Assembly (NCBI GenBank): GCA_013141055.1
Contig: JABFRS010000001.1
Location: forward strand, 682,001 to 746,000
DNA from: Cyclobacteriaceae bacterium
GTDB lineage: Bacteria > Bacteroidota > Bacteroidia > Cytophagales > Cyclobacteriaceae
Reading direction: 5' to 3'
Length of the DNA stretch: 64,000 nucleotides
Numbering within the stretch: the stretch's first letter is position 1; each line of letters begins with the position of its first letter. The position numbers were made by a program, and so were the translations under genes. Below the pieces are notes generated by a model. The model saw only the letters and a list, made by a program, of their open reading frames with translations, was not told the DNA's origin and made no database searches. This document shows, in pieces, positions 18,686-28,401 of the stretch.

Positions 18686-18717
18686 AAAAGCCCCGGGCAT
18701 TTACTTCCGGGGCTTTT
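18686..18717. terminator. Bidirectional intrinsic terminator
   Basis: An 11-bp perfect stem, AAAAGCCCCGG paired with CCGGGGCTTTT, surrounds a 10-nt loop. A-rich flank on the left and T-rich on the right let it act in both directions. It lies between the convergent PepSY-like gene and dnaN. Confidence 0.9.
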
Positions 18718-18738
18718 TCAGGTTTAGGTAAAAACTCT

Positions 18739-19863
18739 TTATACGTACTGATTCAGCATCACCGGCATTACCAGCATCAGGATGTCTTCAGCTTTATCTT
18801 TTTCAACAGGAAGAATCACACCAGCTTTATTTGGTGCTGACATATTCAACTTGATCTGATCAGTATCCAGATTGCTCAACATTTCAATCATGAAACGTGC
18901 ATTGAAACCAATTTCAATATCTTCTCCTTCATGCTCACAGGACAGACGCTCATTTGCTTCGTTTGAGAAATCAAGATCTTCAGCAGAAACCTGTAACTGG
19001 CTCCCTGTGATCTTCAGCCTTACCTGGTGAGTAGTTTTGTTGGCATAGATCGAAATACGTTTCAGTGAGCTGAGGAAGTCAGCGCGGCTGATCGTCATCT
19101 TGATCGTACTGGTAGAAGGAATTACATTTTCATAATCCGGGAAACGTTCGTCGATCAGGCGGCAGATCATACGGATGTTTCCAAACTTGAAGAATGCATT
19201 AGAGGTATTGAAGTCGATGGTAACGTCTGTATTCTCAGACGGCAGCGTTGACTTCAATAGATTCAAAGCCTTGCGGGGAATAATGATTGTATTACCGCTA
19301 TCAGATTTAACATCGGTTCTGCGGTAACGCACCAGACGGTGACCGTCGGTTGCTACAAATGTTGTGTTCTTCTCTCCCAGGTTAACATACACTCCTGTCA
19401 TCGCAGGTCTGAGTTCATCATTGCTGGTAGCGAAAATGGTATTGTTAATGGCACGGGCCAATACTTCAGAAGATATCTGTGCAGAAAAGTCGTTGCTGAC
19501 AGAAGGTACTTTCGGAAAATCGGTAGCATTCTCACCGGAGAGTTTGTAACGACCATTGTCAGAGCTCAATTCAATACTGTACGTTGATTCATCAACAGAG
19601 AATGTCACTGGCTGGTCAGGAAGGTTCTTCAAGGTATCAAGAAGGATGCGGGCCGGAACAGCAATATTGCCGCGTTCCTTGGATTCCACATTGATCTCAG
19701 TGATCATTGAGGTCTGTAAGTCGGACGCCGTAACGGTCAAACGGCTCTTGTCGATCTCAAATAGAAAGTTCTCAAGAATGGGAACCACCGGATTGGTCGT
19801 GATCACGCCATTGATATAAGAGAGTTGCTTCAGCAGGTAGCTGGAGTTAACGATGAACTTCAT
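18739..19863 (-). CDS. dnaN: DNA polymerase III beta subunit (sliding clamp)
   Basis: DnaN is the ring-shaped processivity factor for the replicative polymerase. The 374-residue protein has the standard three-domain length. It begins MKFIVNSSYLLKQLSYINGV, has RPAMTGVYVN and FVATDGHRLVRYR in the central part, and ends VMLVMPVMLNQY-type (here LMLVMPVMLNQYV), the clamp C-terminus. It is the last gene of a leftward run that includes the gliding ABC genes, 66 bp after the DUF4340 gene, and is closed by a strong terminator. Confidence 0.97.
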   Translation of the reverse strand: MKFIVNSSYLLKQLSYINGVITTNPVVPILENFLFEIDKSRLTVTASDLQTSMITEINVESKERGNIAVPARILLDTLKNLPDQPVTFSVDESTYSIELSSDNGRYKLSGENATDFPKVPSVSNDFSAQISSEVLARAINNTIFATSNDELRPAMTGVYVNLGEKNTTFVATDGHRLVRYRRTDVKSDSGNTIIIPRKALNLLKSTLPSENTDVTIDFNTSNAFFKFGNIRMICRLIDERFPDYENVIPSTSTIKMTISRADFLSSLKRISIYANKTTHQVRLKITGSQLQVSAEDLDFSNEANERLSCEHEGEDIEIGFNARFMIEMLSNLDTDQIKLNMSAPNKAGVILPVEKDKAEDILMLVMPVMLNQYV

Positions 19864-19929
19864 GTAAATTCGGTGGTTTTAATTATAGTCTGCTAAGGTA
19901 GGAAGAAAATGGATTTTGAAAAAAGAATC

Positions 19930-20877
19930 TCAATTGCCCTTATTGATAAGGAAATAGTCTTTTCGTCTCACAATCTCCGCTACCTTACTTTTCTCCAAGG
20001 TAAGGATTTGACCGTCAGCCATGCGCCCGTAGACTTCATTGTCCTGTTTTCCAGGTGTAAATAATTCAAGTGTGAAGCTGCGGTTGGCAATATCCCTGAC
20101 CTCGATCTTCACTGCTGGCACCGTGGTCATCAGACTGTCTACCCTTTTTTGTCCGGAGGAAAGGAACTTGCTTGCAAAGAGCAGGGAAACCGCATCCAGG
20201 TAATCATTCACCTTCGTTGTATCGGCATTGGCTACGTCTTTGATTCCGAAATAGCGGCTCTTTCTCTCGATCTCAAATCCCTGCTTGGGATCTTTTGGAT
20301 AGGTCGATGTCAATGATTTGAAGTTCTGCCAGTAGAAATCGAAGACCCTCTTGTTGCGCCATCCATTTTCATCCAATTCAAGAATACCTCCGACATAAAC
20401 CCTGTAACCCGGAATCGTCATAATATAAGGTTGCGAATCCCCCTCTTTTAAAAACCATGTCTCCGTCTTTGCTGCATTTCCTCCTGTTATAAATTCCTGG
20501 ATCTTCTGTCCGCCTTCGGAAAGTGAAATGCGTGTACCCGTTTTTTCAAGCAATAATTTTATAGAGTCCCTTAATGTTGCAGCAACGGGTCTTTTGGGTT
20601 CAGCTTGTGTAAGAGTTGCAAATAACACTTTAATCATTCTGGAATCTGCTTCCCAGGTATTATTCACCTTCCAATGATTGTTGTCAAACTTTAATTCAAT
20701 GTTCTGTGATGGCGATTGGATCGTCACCTGATCAATTTTCTCAGACTCAGCAGGCTTAAAAAGATTACGGTCGATGTCTACCTTCACTTCACTTCCGTCG
20801 AAAATGTACAATGAGCTGCTGACCAGTATTAGGAATACCAGAACAATGAGAAGATATATGTTTCTTTTTCTCTGCAT
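19930..20877 (-). CDS. DUF4340 domain protein, gldG-linked
   Basis: The 315-residue protein has one N-terminal membrane helix (about 6-26, IYLLIVLVFLILVSSSLYIF) and a large extracytoplasmic part. The DUF4340 pattern is visible in VDIDRNLFKPAESEKIDQVTI, NTWEADSRMIKVL and FLKEGDSQPYIMTIPGYRVYVGG. DUF4340 proteins are usually encoded right after GldG-like ABC auxiliary proteins, as here with a 3-nt gap, so it is probably a partner of the GldAFG transporter. Its biochemical role is unknown. Confidence 0.82.
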   Translation of the reverse strand: MQRKRNIYLLIVLVFLILVSSSLYIFDGSEVKVDIDRNLFKPAESEKIDQVTIQSPSQNIELKFDNNHWKVNNTWEADSRMIKVLFATLTQAEPKRPVAATLRDSIKLLLEKTGTRISLSEGGQKIQEFITGGNAAKTETWFLKEGDSQPYIMTIPGYRVYVGGILELDENGWRNKRVFDFYWQNFKSLTSTYPKDPKQGFEIERKSRYFGIKDVANADTTKVNDYLDAVSLLFASKFLSSGQKRVDSLMTTVPAVKIEVRDIANRSFTLELFTPGKQDNEVYGRMADGQILTLEKSKVAEIVRRKDYFLINKGN

Positions 20878-20880
20878 GAA

Positions 20881-22584
20881 CTATCGATCGGTCTTTACTT
20901 CTGTCTTGTCAAAGCTTCCGTACTTACGCCTTCGCACATAGATCTTTACTATTCCAAAAAGCGCAATAGCAACGATAGGCAACACAAGGTTTAAAAGCTG
21001 AAGTGAGAATCTGCTGTTCTTGATCTTTTCTTTATCCAAAGGACGAACTTTCACCTCCTTATTGCGTGTGCTGATCAATCCCGCTTCATCTGTCAGGTAG
21101 GCGATCATATTCATAATCAATTCCTGATTGGCAAAAGTATACCGGGAGAATGCGTCATAACCCAGTGGCTGAGGTTTGCCTCCACGAACATCATTGCGTG
21201 CCAGATCGCCATCACCGACGACGATCATTTTTGAATGAACACCTTCTGATCTGAATCCTGTTGAATCTGCTCCTTCCGGAAGAAATCTGTTTTTATATAG
21301 CGATGAGAATTTTCCTTCCAGCAGATAGGCGAGAACAAATGGTCCTTGTGAAAAGCTTTCAGGTTTTTCTTTACGAAGATCGGCGACACTTATTTTCACA
21401 GGCGCAGTCATATCTCTTGAATATCCTGACGAATACAGTAACGGAGTCTTTTTAATTCCTGGAGCTTTGACAGAATCTATGCTGCTGACAAACTTCAAGG
21501 CACTCATGTCGAGATGCCTGGTAATCGGATGATCGGCATAATGGTTGATCAGTGGATAGAATGGCCACTCAATGGGAGTCATTTGAGGTTTGCCATCAAC
21601 AATACCCGTTACAATCGGATACCTCATGGACACACGATCCTGAATCAGGTTCTGATTGATCCTCACGCCATAATGAAATAACTGATCTTCCAGACCGGAT
21701 GGATACGGCAACGAAAAATAATTTTCGCCTGAAGCACTATCCATCGCTGCATTCAACCTGTCAATCATGAGCAGTAGCTTCCCTCCTTTTAGCAGGTACT
21801 GATCCAATGCATAATTATCCAATTCCGAAAACTGGCGTGTTGGTTTTGCAATGACCAGAACATCATACTCCGTCGGCAAAGGTTTTTTATCGAGTGTAAC
21901 ATCGAAGACGTCATATGATTCCAGTAGACTGTTCTGCAAGCCTGCCACATTGAGACTATCCAATTCTCCGTGACCCCGGATAAAACCAATACTCTTTCTG
22001 TCGGCCGTTGATAAAACCTGGATTGCACTGGCTAACTGAAATTCCAATCCTTCAATAGATTGATTCAGAACCTCCTCTGATTTCTGGGCACGATCTCCTT
22101 TTAATAACATGACACCTTTTTCTGCACCGCCATAAGAAACCAATGCCCCTGGGAATACAAGTTTCTCAGAACGCTGACCATCTTTATTGTCGATGATGTT
22201 CATTGGTTGAATTCCTTTTGAAGCCAGCGAAGTCATGAATTCACGCTGGGCATTCTGACCGATCGCAAGCGCGGGATCTGTAAAGCTGAAATGGATTTTA
22301 TTGTCTGAGTAGATTCTGAACTCCTGAAGCGTCTCTTCTACAGCCTTTCTGAGTCTTCTGAAAGGCGCATTGAGATCACCTTCAAGGTAAACTTCTATAT
22401 AAACATCGTCTTCAAGGGATTTCAACAATTCCTTTGTAGGCTCCTTTATTGTATACCTTTTTTCTTCGGTAAGATCGGCTCTGAAGAAATAGAATGATCC
22501 CAATTGATTCAGCACGATGGCAAACATCAGGCCAACGGCCAGCAAAAGAATATCGCCAAACTTCTTGCTTCCCCAGTTTACCAT
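20881..22584 (-). CDS. gldG: Gliding motility ABC transporter auxiliary protein GldG
   Basis: GldG is the auxiliary subunit of the GldAFG ABC transporter required for gliding in Flavobacterium. The 567-residue protein has an N-terminal membrane helix (about 13-32), a large periplasmic ABC_transp_aux domain (KRYTIKEPTKELLKSLED; SIGFIRGHGELD; LLMIDRLNAAMD) and a C-terminal membrane helix (about 530-550) followed by a basic cytoplasmic tail. The start overlaps the end of gldF by 7 nt. Confidence 0.9.
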   Translation of the reverse strand: MVNWGSKKFGDILLLAVGLMFAIVLNQLGSFYFFRADLTEEKRYTIKEPTKELLKSLEDDVYIEVYLEGDLNAPFRRLRKAVEETLQEFRIYSDNKIHFSFTDPALAIGQNAQREFMTSLASKGIQPMNIIDNKDGQRSEKLVFPGALVSYGGAEKGVMLLKGDRAQKSEEVLNQSIEGLEFQLASAIQVLSTADRKSIGFIRGHGELDSLNVAGLQNSLLESYDVFDVTLDKKPLPTEYDVLVIAKPTRQFSELDNYALDQYLLKGGKLLLMIDRLNAAMDSASGENYFSLPYPSGLEDQLFHYGVRINQNLIQDRVSMRYPIVTGIVDGKPQMTPIEWPFYPLINHYADHPITRHLDMSALKFVSSIDSVKAPGIKKTPLLYSSGYSRDMTAPVKISVADLRKEKPESFSQGPFVLAYLLEGKFSSLYKNRFLPEGADSTGFRSEGVHSKMIVVGDGDLARNDVRGGKPQPLGYDAFSRYTFANQELIMNMIAYLTDEAGLISTRNKEVKVRPLDKEKIKNSRFSLQLLNLVLPIVAIALFGIVKIYVRRRKYGSFDKTEVKTDR

Positions 22585-23306
22585 GATCGGCTTGATAAAA
22601 CGGTTTTAGTGGAGAGCAGCATAATGCCACCGATGCTTAGGAAATAAATGAGATCACGACTATCAATCAATCCCTTGCTAAGCGATTCATAATGATAAAT
22701 GATACCCAGTTGTTTTACCAGCAATGAGCTTTCACCATCCGTAAAAAGTGAAGCCATGGAATCAATGCCTGTATAGAAAACGTAGCAGAAAAATGCGGCT
22801 AGAATAAATGATACGATCTGGTTTGTGGAAAGAGAAGAAGATAATATTCCAATAGAACAGAATACACCCCCCAGTAAAACCATTCCGATAAATGATCCAA
22901 AGACGCCAGGTGTATCAATATTTCCGGGAGGGTTTCCCAATCCACGCAACGTGAAATAATAAATCAGTGTCGGTGCCAGAGAGACAATCACCAGAACAAA
23001 AGATGCCAGGAACTTTCCAAGGACAATATCAAATTCAGTTAACGGCTTGGTCATCAATAATTCAAGAGTGCCCATTTTCTTTTCTTCCGCAAAGCTTCTC
23101 ATGGTAATCGCTGGCACCAGGAAGATCAGTACATAAGGACCAAAGGAAAACAGCGTGCTCATATCAGCGTATCCGTATTCCAGCACCGAAGTATCTTTAA
23201 AAACCCACAGCAGCAATCCCATCACAATGAGAAAAACTCCCATGACCAGATACCCGATAAGGGAATTGAGAAAACTATTAAACTCCTTAAAGAAGATATA
23301 ACTCAT
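22578..23306 (-). CDS. gldF: Gliding motility ABC transporter permease GldF
   Basis: The 242-residue ABC-2-type permease has about six membrane segments. MSYIFFKEFNSFLNSLIGYLV and the conserved cytoplasmic motif RSFAEEKKMGTLELLMTKPL are hallmarks of GldF/ABC-2 permeases. It overlaps gldA by 4 nt and gldG by 7 nt, indicating strict co-translation. Together with GldA it forms the membrane core of the gliding-associated transporter. Confidence 0.92.
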   Translation of the reverse strand: MSYIFFKEFNSFLNSLIGYLVMGVFLIVMGLLLWVFKDTSVLEYGYADMSTLFSFGPYVLIFLVPAITMRSFAEEKKMGTLELLMTKPLTEFDIVLGKFLASFVLVIVSLAPTLIYYFTLRGLGNPPGNIDTPGVFGSFIGMVLLGGVFCSIGILSSSLSTNQIVSFILAAFFCYVFYTGIDSMASLFTDGESSLLVKQLGIIYHYESLSKGLIDSRDLIYFLSIGGIMLLSTKTVLSSRSW

Positions 23307-24232
23307 GCCGGTTGCTTCTTTTCTTCTGATGTGGTGAGCTGACCAAATATTGATTCAAGTGAATTCTCTTCCTTTTTCAAGCCAATAAGGGAGAGATTTT
23401 TTTCAACAGCGAGTGAAACCAGCAATGGCCTGATATCAGAACCTGCCTGTGATCTGATTCTGAATTTAAAATTCTCAATATGTTCAACCTGTTCAACACC
23501 TTTTACAAGCATCAGCTCATCACGTGATATCTGATTGGCAAATTCGACAATCAGGTAATTTCCTCCACCTTGCAGCAGATTCTCAAGCCGGTCGTCTGCC
23601 ACGATATGTCCTTTGTTGATCACAATTACCCTGTCACATAACGCCTCCACTTCCTGCAGGATGTGTGTTGAAAAAAGTACTGTCTTGTTTTTACTGATAG
23701 TCTTAATAAGGTTCCGGATTTCAATAAGCTGATTGGGATCCAGCCCTGAAGTGGGTTCATCCAGCACCAGAACTTTAGGATTGTGAATGAGAGCCTGAGC
23801 CAGGCCTACGCGTTGGCGATAACCTTTAGACAGCATTCCGATCCTTTTATTCTGCTCTTCATTCAAACCACAAAGACCTACCATTTCTATAACACGGTCT
23901 TTCCTGGAAGAAGACTTTAGTCCATAAATGCCAGCCATGAATGTCAGGTATTCATGAACATACATATCCAGGTAAAGGGGATTGTGCTCAGGTAGGTATC
24001 CCGTCATCTGTTTGACGTCCATTGGATAGTCCATCACATTTTTGCCGCCCACCTCGACAGTTCCCAGGGTCGGGGGAAGAAATCCTGTCATGATCTTCAT
24101 GGTGGTGGATTTGCCCGCACCATTGGGACCAAGAAAACCTACGATTTCTCCCTCATTAACTGAAAAAGAGATCTGGTCAACAGCTTTCTGGGAGCCGTAC
24201 TGTTTGGTGAGGTTGGAGACTTTAATTGACAT
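23303..24232 (-). CDS. gldA: Gliding motility ABC transporter ATPase GldA
   Basis: The 309-residue ATPase has Walker A GPNGAGKS (35-42), the signature LSKGYRQR (134-141), Walker B ending LVLDEP (Asp158, Glu159) and a C-terminal extension typical of GldA. The ATG at 24232 (MSIKVSNLTKQYG) is the standard start; an in-frame codon at 24256 adds eight residues. A weak TTTATTTTG element lies just upstream. It heads the operon gldA-gldF-gldG-DUF4340. In Flavobacterium johnsoniae gldA is separate from gldFG, whereas here they are contiguous. Confidence 0.93.
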   Translation of the reverse strand: MSIKVSNLTKQYGSQKAVDQISFSVNEGEIVGFLGPNGAGKSTTMKIMTGFLPPTLGTVEVGGKNVMDYPMDVKQMTGYLPEHNPLYLDMYVHEYLTFMAGIYGLKSSSRKDRVIEMVGLCGLNEEQNKRIGMLSKGYRQRVGLAQALIHNPKVLVLDEPTSGLDPNQLIEIRNLIKTISKNKTVLFSTHILQEVEALCDRVIVINKGHIVADDRLENLLQGGGNYLIVEFANQISRDELMLVKGVEQVEHIENFKFRIRSQAGSDIRPLLVSLAVEKNLSLIGLKKEENSLESIFGQLTTSEEKKQPA

Positions 24233-24376
24233 CGATGCGGGCGCAAAATAAAGCAAAAGAACAAGAAGTCGCTCTTTCGGGCCAGAATACAGTCGTTAAC
24301 AAGCAGATAACAACTTCAAAGGGTCACCTCGCACAAAACTGGAACATTAATTGCCGTTCAATACAAAAAAATTGAA

Positions 24377-24384
24377 GAAATTTG
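24377..24384 (+). promoter_or_regulatory. Probable Bacteroidota -7 box (GAAATTTG)
   Basis: GAAATTTGCACC differs from TAnnTTTG only at its first base and lies 16 nt before the thioredoxin-like gene start. No clear -33 element was found. Confidence 0.4.
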
Positions 24385-24400
24385 CACCGTTAAAGAAGCT

Positions 24401-25840
24401 ATGAAAATACTGAATACTCTTATTGCCGTTTTGATTTCAGGTTGCGCCGTCGCTCAAGGCTACAAGATTGATATTAAGGTTAAAGGCCTGAAGGATACCA
24501 CTGCTTTCCTTGCATATTCCTATGGTGAGACCACTTATATAAGAGACACTGCAAAGGTCAATAGTACCGGCGCGATGACATTTGACAATAAAACGCGACT
24601 TCCGGATGGAGTTTATTATTTCGTTTTAGGCAAGTCTAGAGTTTTTGATTTTGTAGTAAGTGAACAGCAGCACTTTTTACTGGAAACCAGTACAGCAGAC
24701 TACATAAAGAATATGAAAGTGATCGGGGATGAAGACAATAAGATCTTCTTTGAAAATCTCTTGTACAATATGCAGCGTCATGAAGAGGCTGACCCTTTCA
24801 TTAAAGTATTAAAAGATAGTACCGCCAGCGAAGAAAAAAAGAAAGAGGCCCGCGCGGGTTTTCAAAAGATCAATGACGTTGTGATGGCGCATCAGGCTGA
24901 GATCATTGCAAAGTATCCAAGGACGTTATCAGCCCGCATGCTGAAGATGACGCAGCCAATTGAAATTCCCGAACCACCTAAAAGAGCGGATGGTTCTATT
25001 GATTCTTCCTTTCAGTTGAAATACTATCGTGCACATTTTTTTGACAACATGGATCTGGCGGACGAAGCTTTCATTCACATGCAGAAACCAATCTATGCTG
25101 AGAAAGTCAATGAATATCTTGACAAGCTTTTTGTACAAACACCTGACAGTTTGATGGCAGCTATTGAAGGGCTTGTTCCCAAGGTTCGCAAGAATCAGGA
25201 GACCTATAAATATCTGCTATGGCTTTGTATTTACAAATATCAAAGGCCTGGAATTATGGGGCTGGATGAAGTTTATGTCAGACTCAATGATAAATACTAT
25301 CAGAGTGGATTGATGGACTTCTGGGTTAATGATGCTTTGAAAAAGAATATGAAAGATCAGGCTGAAAAGCTTCGGGGTAGTCTTATTGGTAAAACCGGTG
25401 CGAACCTGATCATGCAGGATCAGAACTTCCAGCAGAAATCAATGTACGATATCAAGAAGAAGTACACCGTACTTTACATCTTCGATCCAGACTGCGGTCA
25501 TTGCAGAACAGAAACTCCGAAGCTGGTGGATTTTTACAATAAGAATAAGCTGAAATTCAACGTCGAGGTCTTTGCTGTGAGTACAGATACTTCGATGGTA
25601 AAGATGAAGAACTACATGAAGGAAATGAAGATGACATGGATTACAGTAAATGGTCCACGAAGTTATGTAGGTCCTCATTCAAAATTATACTATGCAGAAC
25701 AGACACCCGCCGTATATATCCTGGATGAAAAGAAGAAGATCATCGCTAAAGGTTTACCGGTAGATAAAATGGAAGATTTCTTTATCAATTATGAGAAATT
25801 CCTTCAGCGCAAGGCGGTTGTCAAACCAAAGGGAACCTGA
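24401..25840 (+). CDS. Thioredoxin-like envelope protein with DUF4369 domain
   Basis: The 479-residue protein has a lipoprotein-like signal (ISGC, Cys15; alternatively signal peptidase cleavage after AVAQ). An N-terminal DUF4369-type beta domain (about 20-130) is followed by an all-helical middle region (about 130-330) with DUF5106-like character. The C-terminal thioredoxin/TlpA domain has the redox motif CGHC at 365-368 (YIFDPDCGHCRTETP) and a cis-Pro region QTPAVYILD. Such proteins are Bacteroidota-specific periplasmic thiol-disulfide reductases of unknown client. Confidence 0.85.
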   Translation: MKILNTLIAVLISGCAVAQGYKIDIKVKGLKDTTAFLAYSYGETTYIRDTAKVNSTGAMTFDNKTRLPDGVYYFVLGKSRVFDFVVSEQQHFLLETSTADYIKNMKVIGDEDNKIFFENLLYNMQRHEEADPFIKVLKDSTASEEKKKEARAGFQKINDVVMAHQAEIIAKYPRTLSARMLKMTQPIEIPEPPKRADGSIDSSFQLKYYRAHFFDNMDLADEAFIHMQKPIYAEKVNEYLDKLFVQTPDSLMAAIEGLVPKVRKNQETYKYLLWLCIYKYQRPGIMGLDEVYVRLNDKYYQSGLMDFWVNDALKKNMKDQAEKLRGSLIGKTGANLIMQDQNFQQKSMYDIKKKYTVLYIFDPDCGHCRTETPKLVDFYNKNKLKFNVEVFAVSTDTSMVKMKNYMKEMKMTWITVNGPRSYVGPHSKLYYAEQTPAVYILDEKKKIIAKGLPVDKMEDFFINYEKFLQRKAVVKPKGT

Positions 25841-25973
25841 GGATCCTGTCACTCATTATGACAATTCAACCCCTGATTCTGTTGATTTAATACGTTTTCT
25901 GAAAAATTAAGGGTTGCAGATGCAACTATTTACCCGTTAGAGAGTATCTAATACAATATTAACCAGACCTATC

Positions 25974-26432
25974 ATGGCCCTTCTCGACTCACTCTTCGGT
26001 AAAAAGAAAAAAGAATTCCGCGCTTCCTGTGGAATTACTAAAGAACCTCTTGAAAAGGGATATGGCTATTTGCTGACAACCTCCCAGATCGTTGCCAGTA
26101 AAAAGTACTGGGATCTGATCATGACGGAACCTGAAACATTATCATATACAGTTTCTCACTTCAAAAATCAGACGAGCGGAACACAGATGCGTTCTATGAT
26201 CTTTGAAAAATATGCCTCTATCGAAAAACCCTGGATCATCTCTGATTCAGTGATTAATTATTTTGAAGTAGACAAAAGCACCGCTAAGGAAAATGCTAAA
26301 AAGTGGTGGGAACTTGAGGGCAATTACAAACCATCCAATACAGGTCGGGCCGACAACACTCTTGACGAACAGACTTTTCAAACCTGGAAGAATTACGCTA
26401 TCCTCGAAGCGGGACGCGAAAAGGTTCATTAA
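25974..26432 (+). CDS. Hypothetical protein
   Basis: The 152-residue soluble protein starts MALLDSLFGKKKKEFRASCGITKEPL. The KKKK stretch and a single Cys in ASCGI are followed by a Trp/Lys-rich half. There is no signal peptide or membrane helix. The opening resembles small proteins in which a helix precedes a Cys-containing turn, but I do not recognise a family. It is preceded by a 133-bp spacer and converges on the polyprenyl synthase gene with a 21-nt gap. Confidence 0.65.
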   Translation: MALLDSLFGKKKKEFRASCGITKEPLEKGYGYLLTTSQIVASKKYWDLIMTEPETLSYTVSHFKNQTSGTQMRSMIFEKYASIEKPWIISDSVINYFEVDKSTAKENAKKWWELEGNYKPSNTGRADNTLDEQTFQTWKNYAILEAGREKVH

Positions 26433-26453
26433 ATCAATCTGAGGATTCAGAAG

Positions 26454-27428
26454 TTATTTTACCCGCTGAATGGTAAACTCCACCAGTTGCATGAGGGAGT
26501 TTTTATAAACAGACTCAGGAAAATCTTTTAATATATCAAGGGCCTGCTTGTAATACCGGTCCATTGCTTCTTTTGCGTATTCTATTCCGCCTGACTTCTT
26601 TACAAAATCTATTACTTCGCGGACCTTCTTTGGTTTTTCACTTTCATTCTTCACGATGCTGATGATCTTTCTCTTCTCCATCCATGAAGCTTTTGAAAGA
26701 GCATAAATCAGAGGAAGGGTCATCTTCTTTTCCTTTATATCAATTCCAAGAGGTTTACCGATCTCATCCTCACCGTAATCGAATAAGTCATCCTTGATCT
26801 GGAATGCCATGCCGATATGCTGACCAAAAGTTTTCATTTTCATAGTGACCTCAGGAGACGCACCAACAGAACTTGCGCCTACTGCACAGCAGGATGCGAT
26901 CAATGAAGCAGTCTTCTGACGAATGATCTGATAATAAATATCTTCACTGATATCAAGCTGACGGGACTTTTCCATCTGGAGCAACTCTCCTTCGCTCATC
27001 TCATTGACCGCCTGATTGACGATGCTGAGAAGTTCAAACTCTTTATGCTCAATGGAAAGCATAAGTCCCCGCGAAAGGAGAAAATCTCCGACAAGGACAG
27101 CAATCTTATTTTTCCATAATGCATTAATAGAAAAAAAACCTCTGCGATAATCGGAGTCATCTACAACATCATCATGAACGAGTGTGGCGGTATGGAGTAA
27201 TTCTATAAGAGAGGCGCCCCTGAAAGTGGATTCTGTGATTTGCCCACAGGTGCCGGCGCTCAAAAAGATAAACATCGGGCGCATTTGCTTACCCTTGCGC
27301 TTGACAATGTAATTCATGATTTTGTCGAGCAAAAGCACCTTTGTATGCATGGAAGCACGGAATTTCTGTTCGAATTCTTCCATCTCTTTAGCAATCGGTG
27401 CTTTAATGTCGTCCAGGCGTAGGGGCAT
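26454..27428 (-). CDS. ispB: Polyprenyl diphosphate synthase
   Basis: This trans-isoprenyl diphosphate synthase makes the quinone side chain. The 324-residue protein has GKQMRPMF (46-53), the first Asp-rich motif DDVVD (86-90) and the second DDLFD (213-217) followed by EIGKPLGIDIKEKKMTLP. These are the features of octaprenyl/heptaprenyl-type enzymes. Chain length cannot be set from this reading; menaquinone synthesis is the expected use in Bacteroidota. It is divergent from the mechanosensitive channel gene. Confidence 0.93.
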   Translation of the reverse strand: MPLRLDDIKAPIAKEMEEFEQKFRASMHTKVLLLDKIMNYIVKRKGKQMRPMFIFLSAGTCGQITESTFRGASLIELLHTATLVHDDVVDDSDYRRGFFSINALWKNKIAVLVGDFLLSRGLMLSIEHKEFELLSIVNQAVNEMSEGELLQMEKSRQLDISEDIYYQIIRQKTASLIASCCAVGASSVGASPEVTMKMKTFGQHIGMAFQIKDDLFDYGEDEIGKPLGIDIKEKKMTLPLIYALSKASWMEKRKIISIVKNESEKPKKVREVIDFVKKSGGIEYAKEAMDRYYKQALDILKDFPESVYKNSLMQLVEFTIQRVK

Positions 27429-27522
27429 AGGCGCGCAATATAATAGCCAATAATGGATAGTGAAGTGCCTTACAAATCAAAACCCAAAAAAACAGGTCCT
27501 GTGTGACATGGAGAATTGACTA

Positions 27523-28401
27523 ATGACTATTTTAGGGCGTATGTACGCAATGGACAAGCAATGGGAACAGGTGGTATTCGCAGTCATTGTGTTGGGCATT
27601 GCTTTTCTGGTGGGACGAATTGTTCGATTCATCGTTGGCAGATTTTTTAAATCTGCAGCCCGAAAGCTCAAGGTAGATCATACCCGATACAATTTCTTCA
27701 AAAACGCCAGCGACTTCATCATCCTGTTGATCGCAGTGGTGATCATTTTCCGCTCGATTCCAAGCTTAAGATTATTGGGCAACACAATAATGACGGGGGC
27801 AGGAATTCTTGCTGCCATAGTGGGTTTTGCTTCCCAGCAGGCATTCTCCAATATCATTAGTGGGATTTTCCTGGTGATCTTTAAACCTTTCAGCGTCGGT
27901 GACCGGATCAAGGTCGGCCAGCTTTATACAGGTGACGTGGAAGATATTACCCTTCGCCACGTCGTTATCAAGGATTTTGAAAACAAGAGAATCGTTATTC
28001 CCAACACCGTCATCAGCAATGAAGTTATTGTCAACTCGACGATAACAGATGAGAAGATATGTGTGTTTGTAGAACTCGGTATTTCGCTGGAGGCCGATAT
28101 TGATCTGGCACAAAGAATAATTCAGGAAGAAGCAGTCCGGCACCCGCTGTGCATTGACAACAGGAACGAGATCGATCTTTCCAAGAACGAACATCAGGTC
28201 ATGGTAAGGGTAATGGGATTTACCGAGCTTGCCACACAATTGCGCGCCTACGCATGGACCAATAATCCTACTGATGCCTTTGAATTAAAATGTGATCTTA
28301 ACAAATCAATCAAATTGAGATTTGACAAGGAAGGCATCGACATGGCAATACCACTACGCATGATTACATACAAAGATCAACTTAACGCGTTACCTAAATG
28401 A
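27523..28401 (+). CDS. Small mechanosensitive channel, MscS family
   Basis: The 292-residue protein has three N-terminal membrane helices. The pore-lining TM3 region is GAGILAAIVGFASQQAFSNIISGI (split glycine/alanine pattern), then FKPFSVGDRIKVG opens the cytoplasmic beta domain. It matches small MscS channels in length. Alternative starts at 27541 or 27550 would remove six to nine residues. The ATG of corA overlaps its stop by 4 nt, so the two ion-transport genes are co-translated. Confidence 0.9.
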   Translation: MTILGRMYAMDKQWEQVVFAVIVLGIAFLVGRIVRFIVGRFFKSAARKLKVDHTRYNFFKNASDFIILLIAVVIIFRSIPSLRLLGNTIMTGAGILAAIVGFASQQAFSNIISGIFLVIFKPFSVGDRIKVGQLYTGDVEDITLRHVVIKDFENKRIVIPNTVISNEVIVNSTITDEKICVFVELGISLEADIDLAQRIIQEEAVRHPLCIDNRNEIDLSKNEHQVMVRVMGFTELATQLRAYAWTNNPTDAFELKCDLNKSIKLRFDKEGIDMAIPLRMITYKDQLNALPK

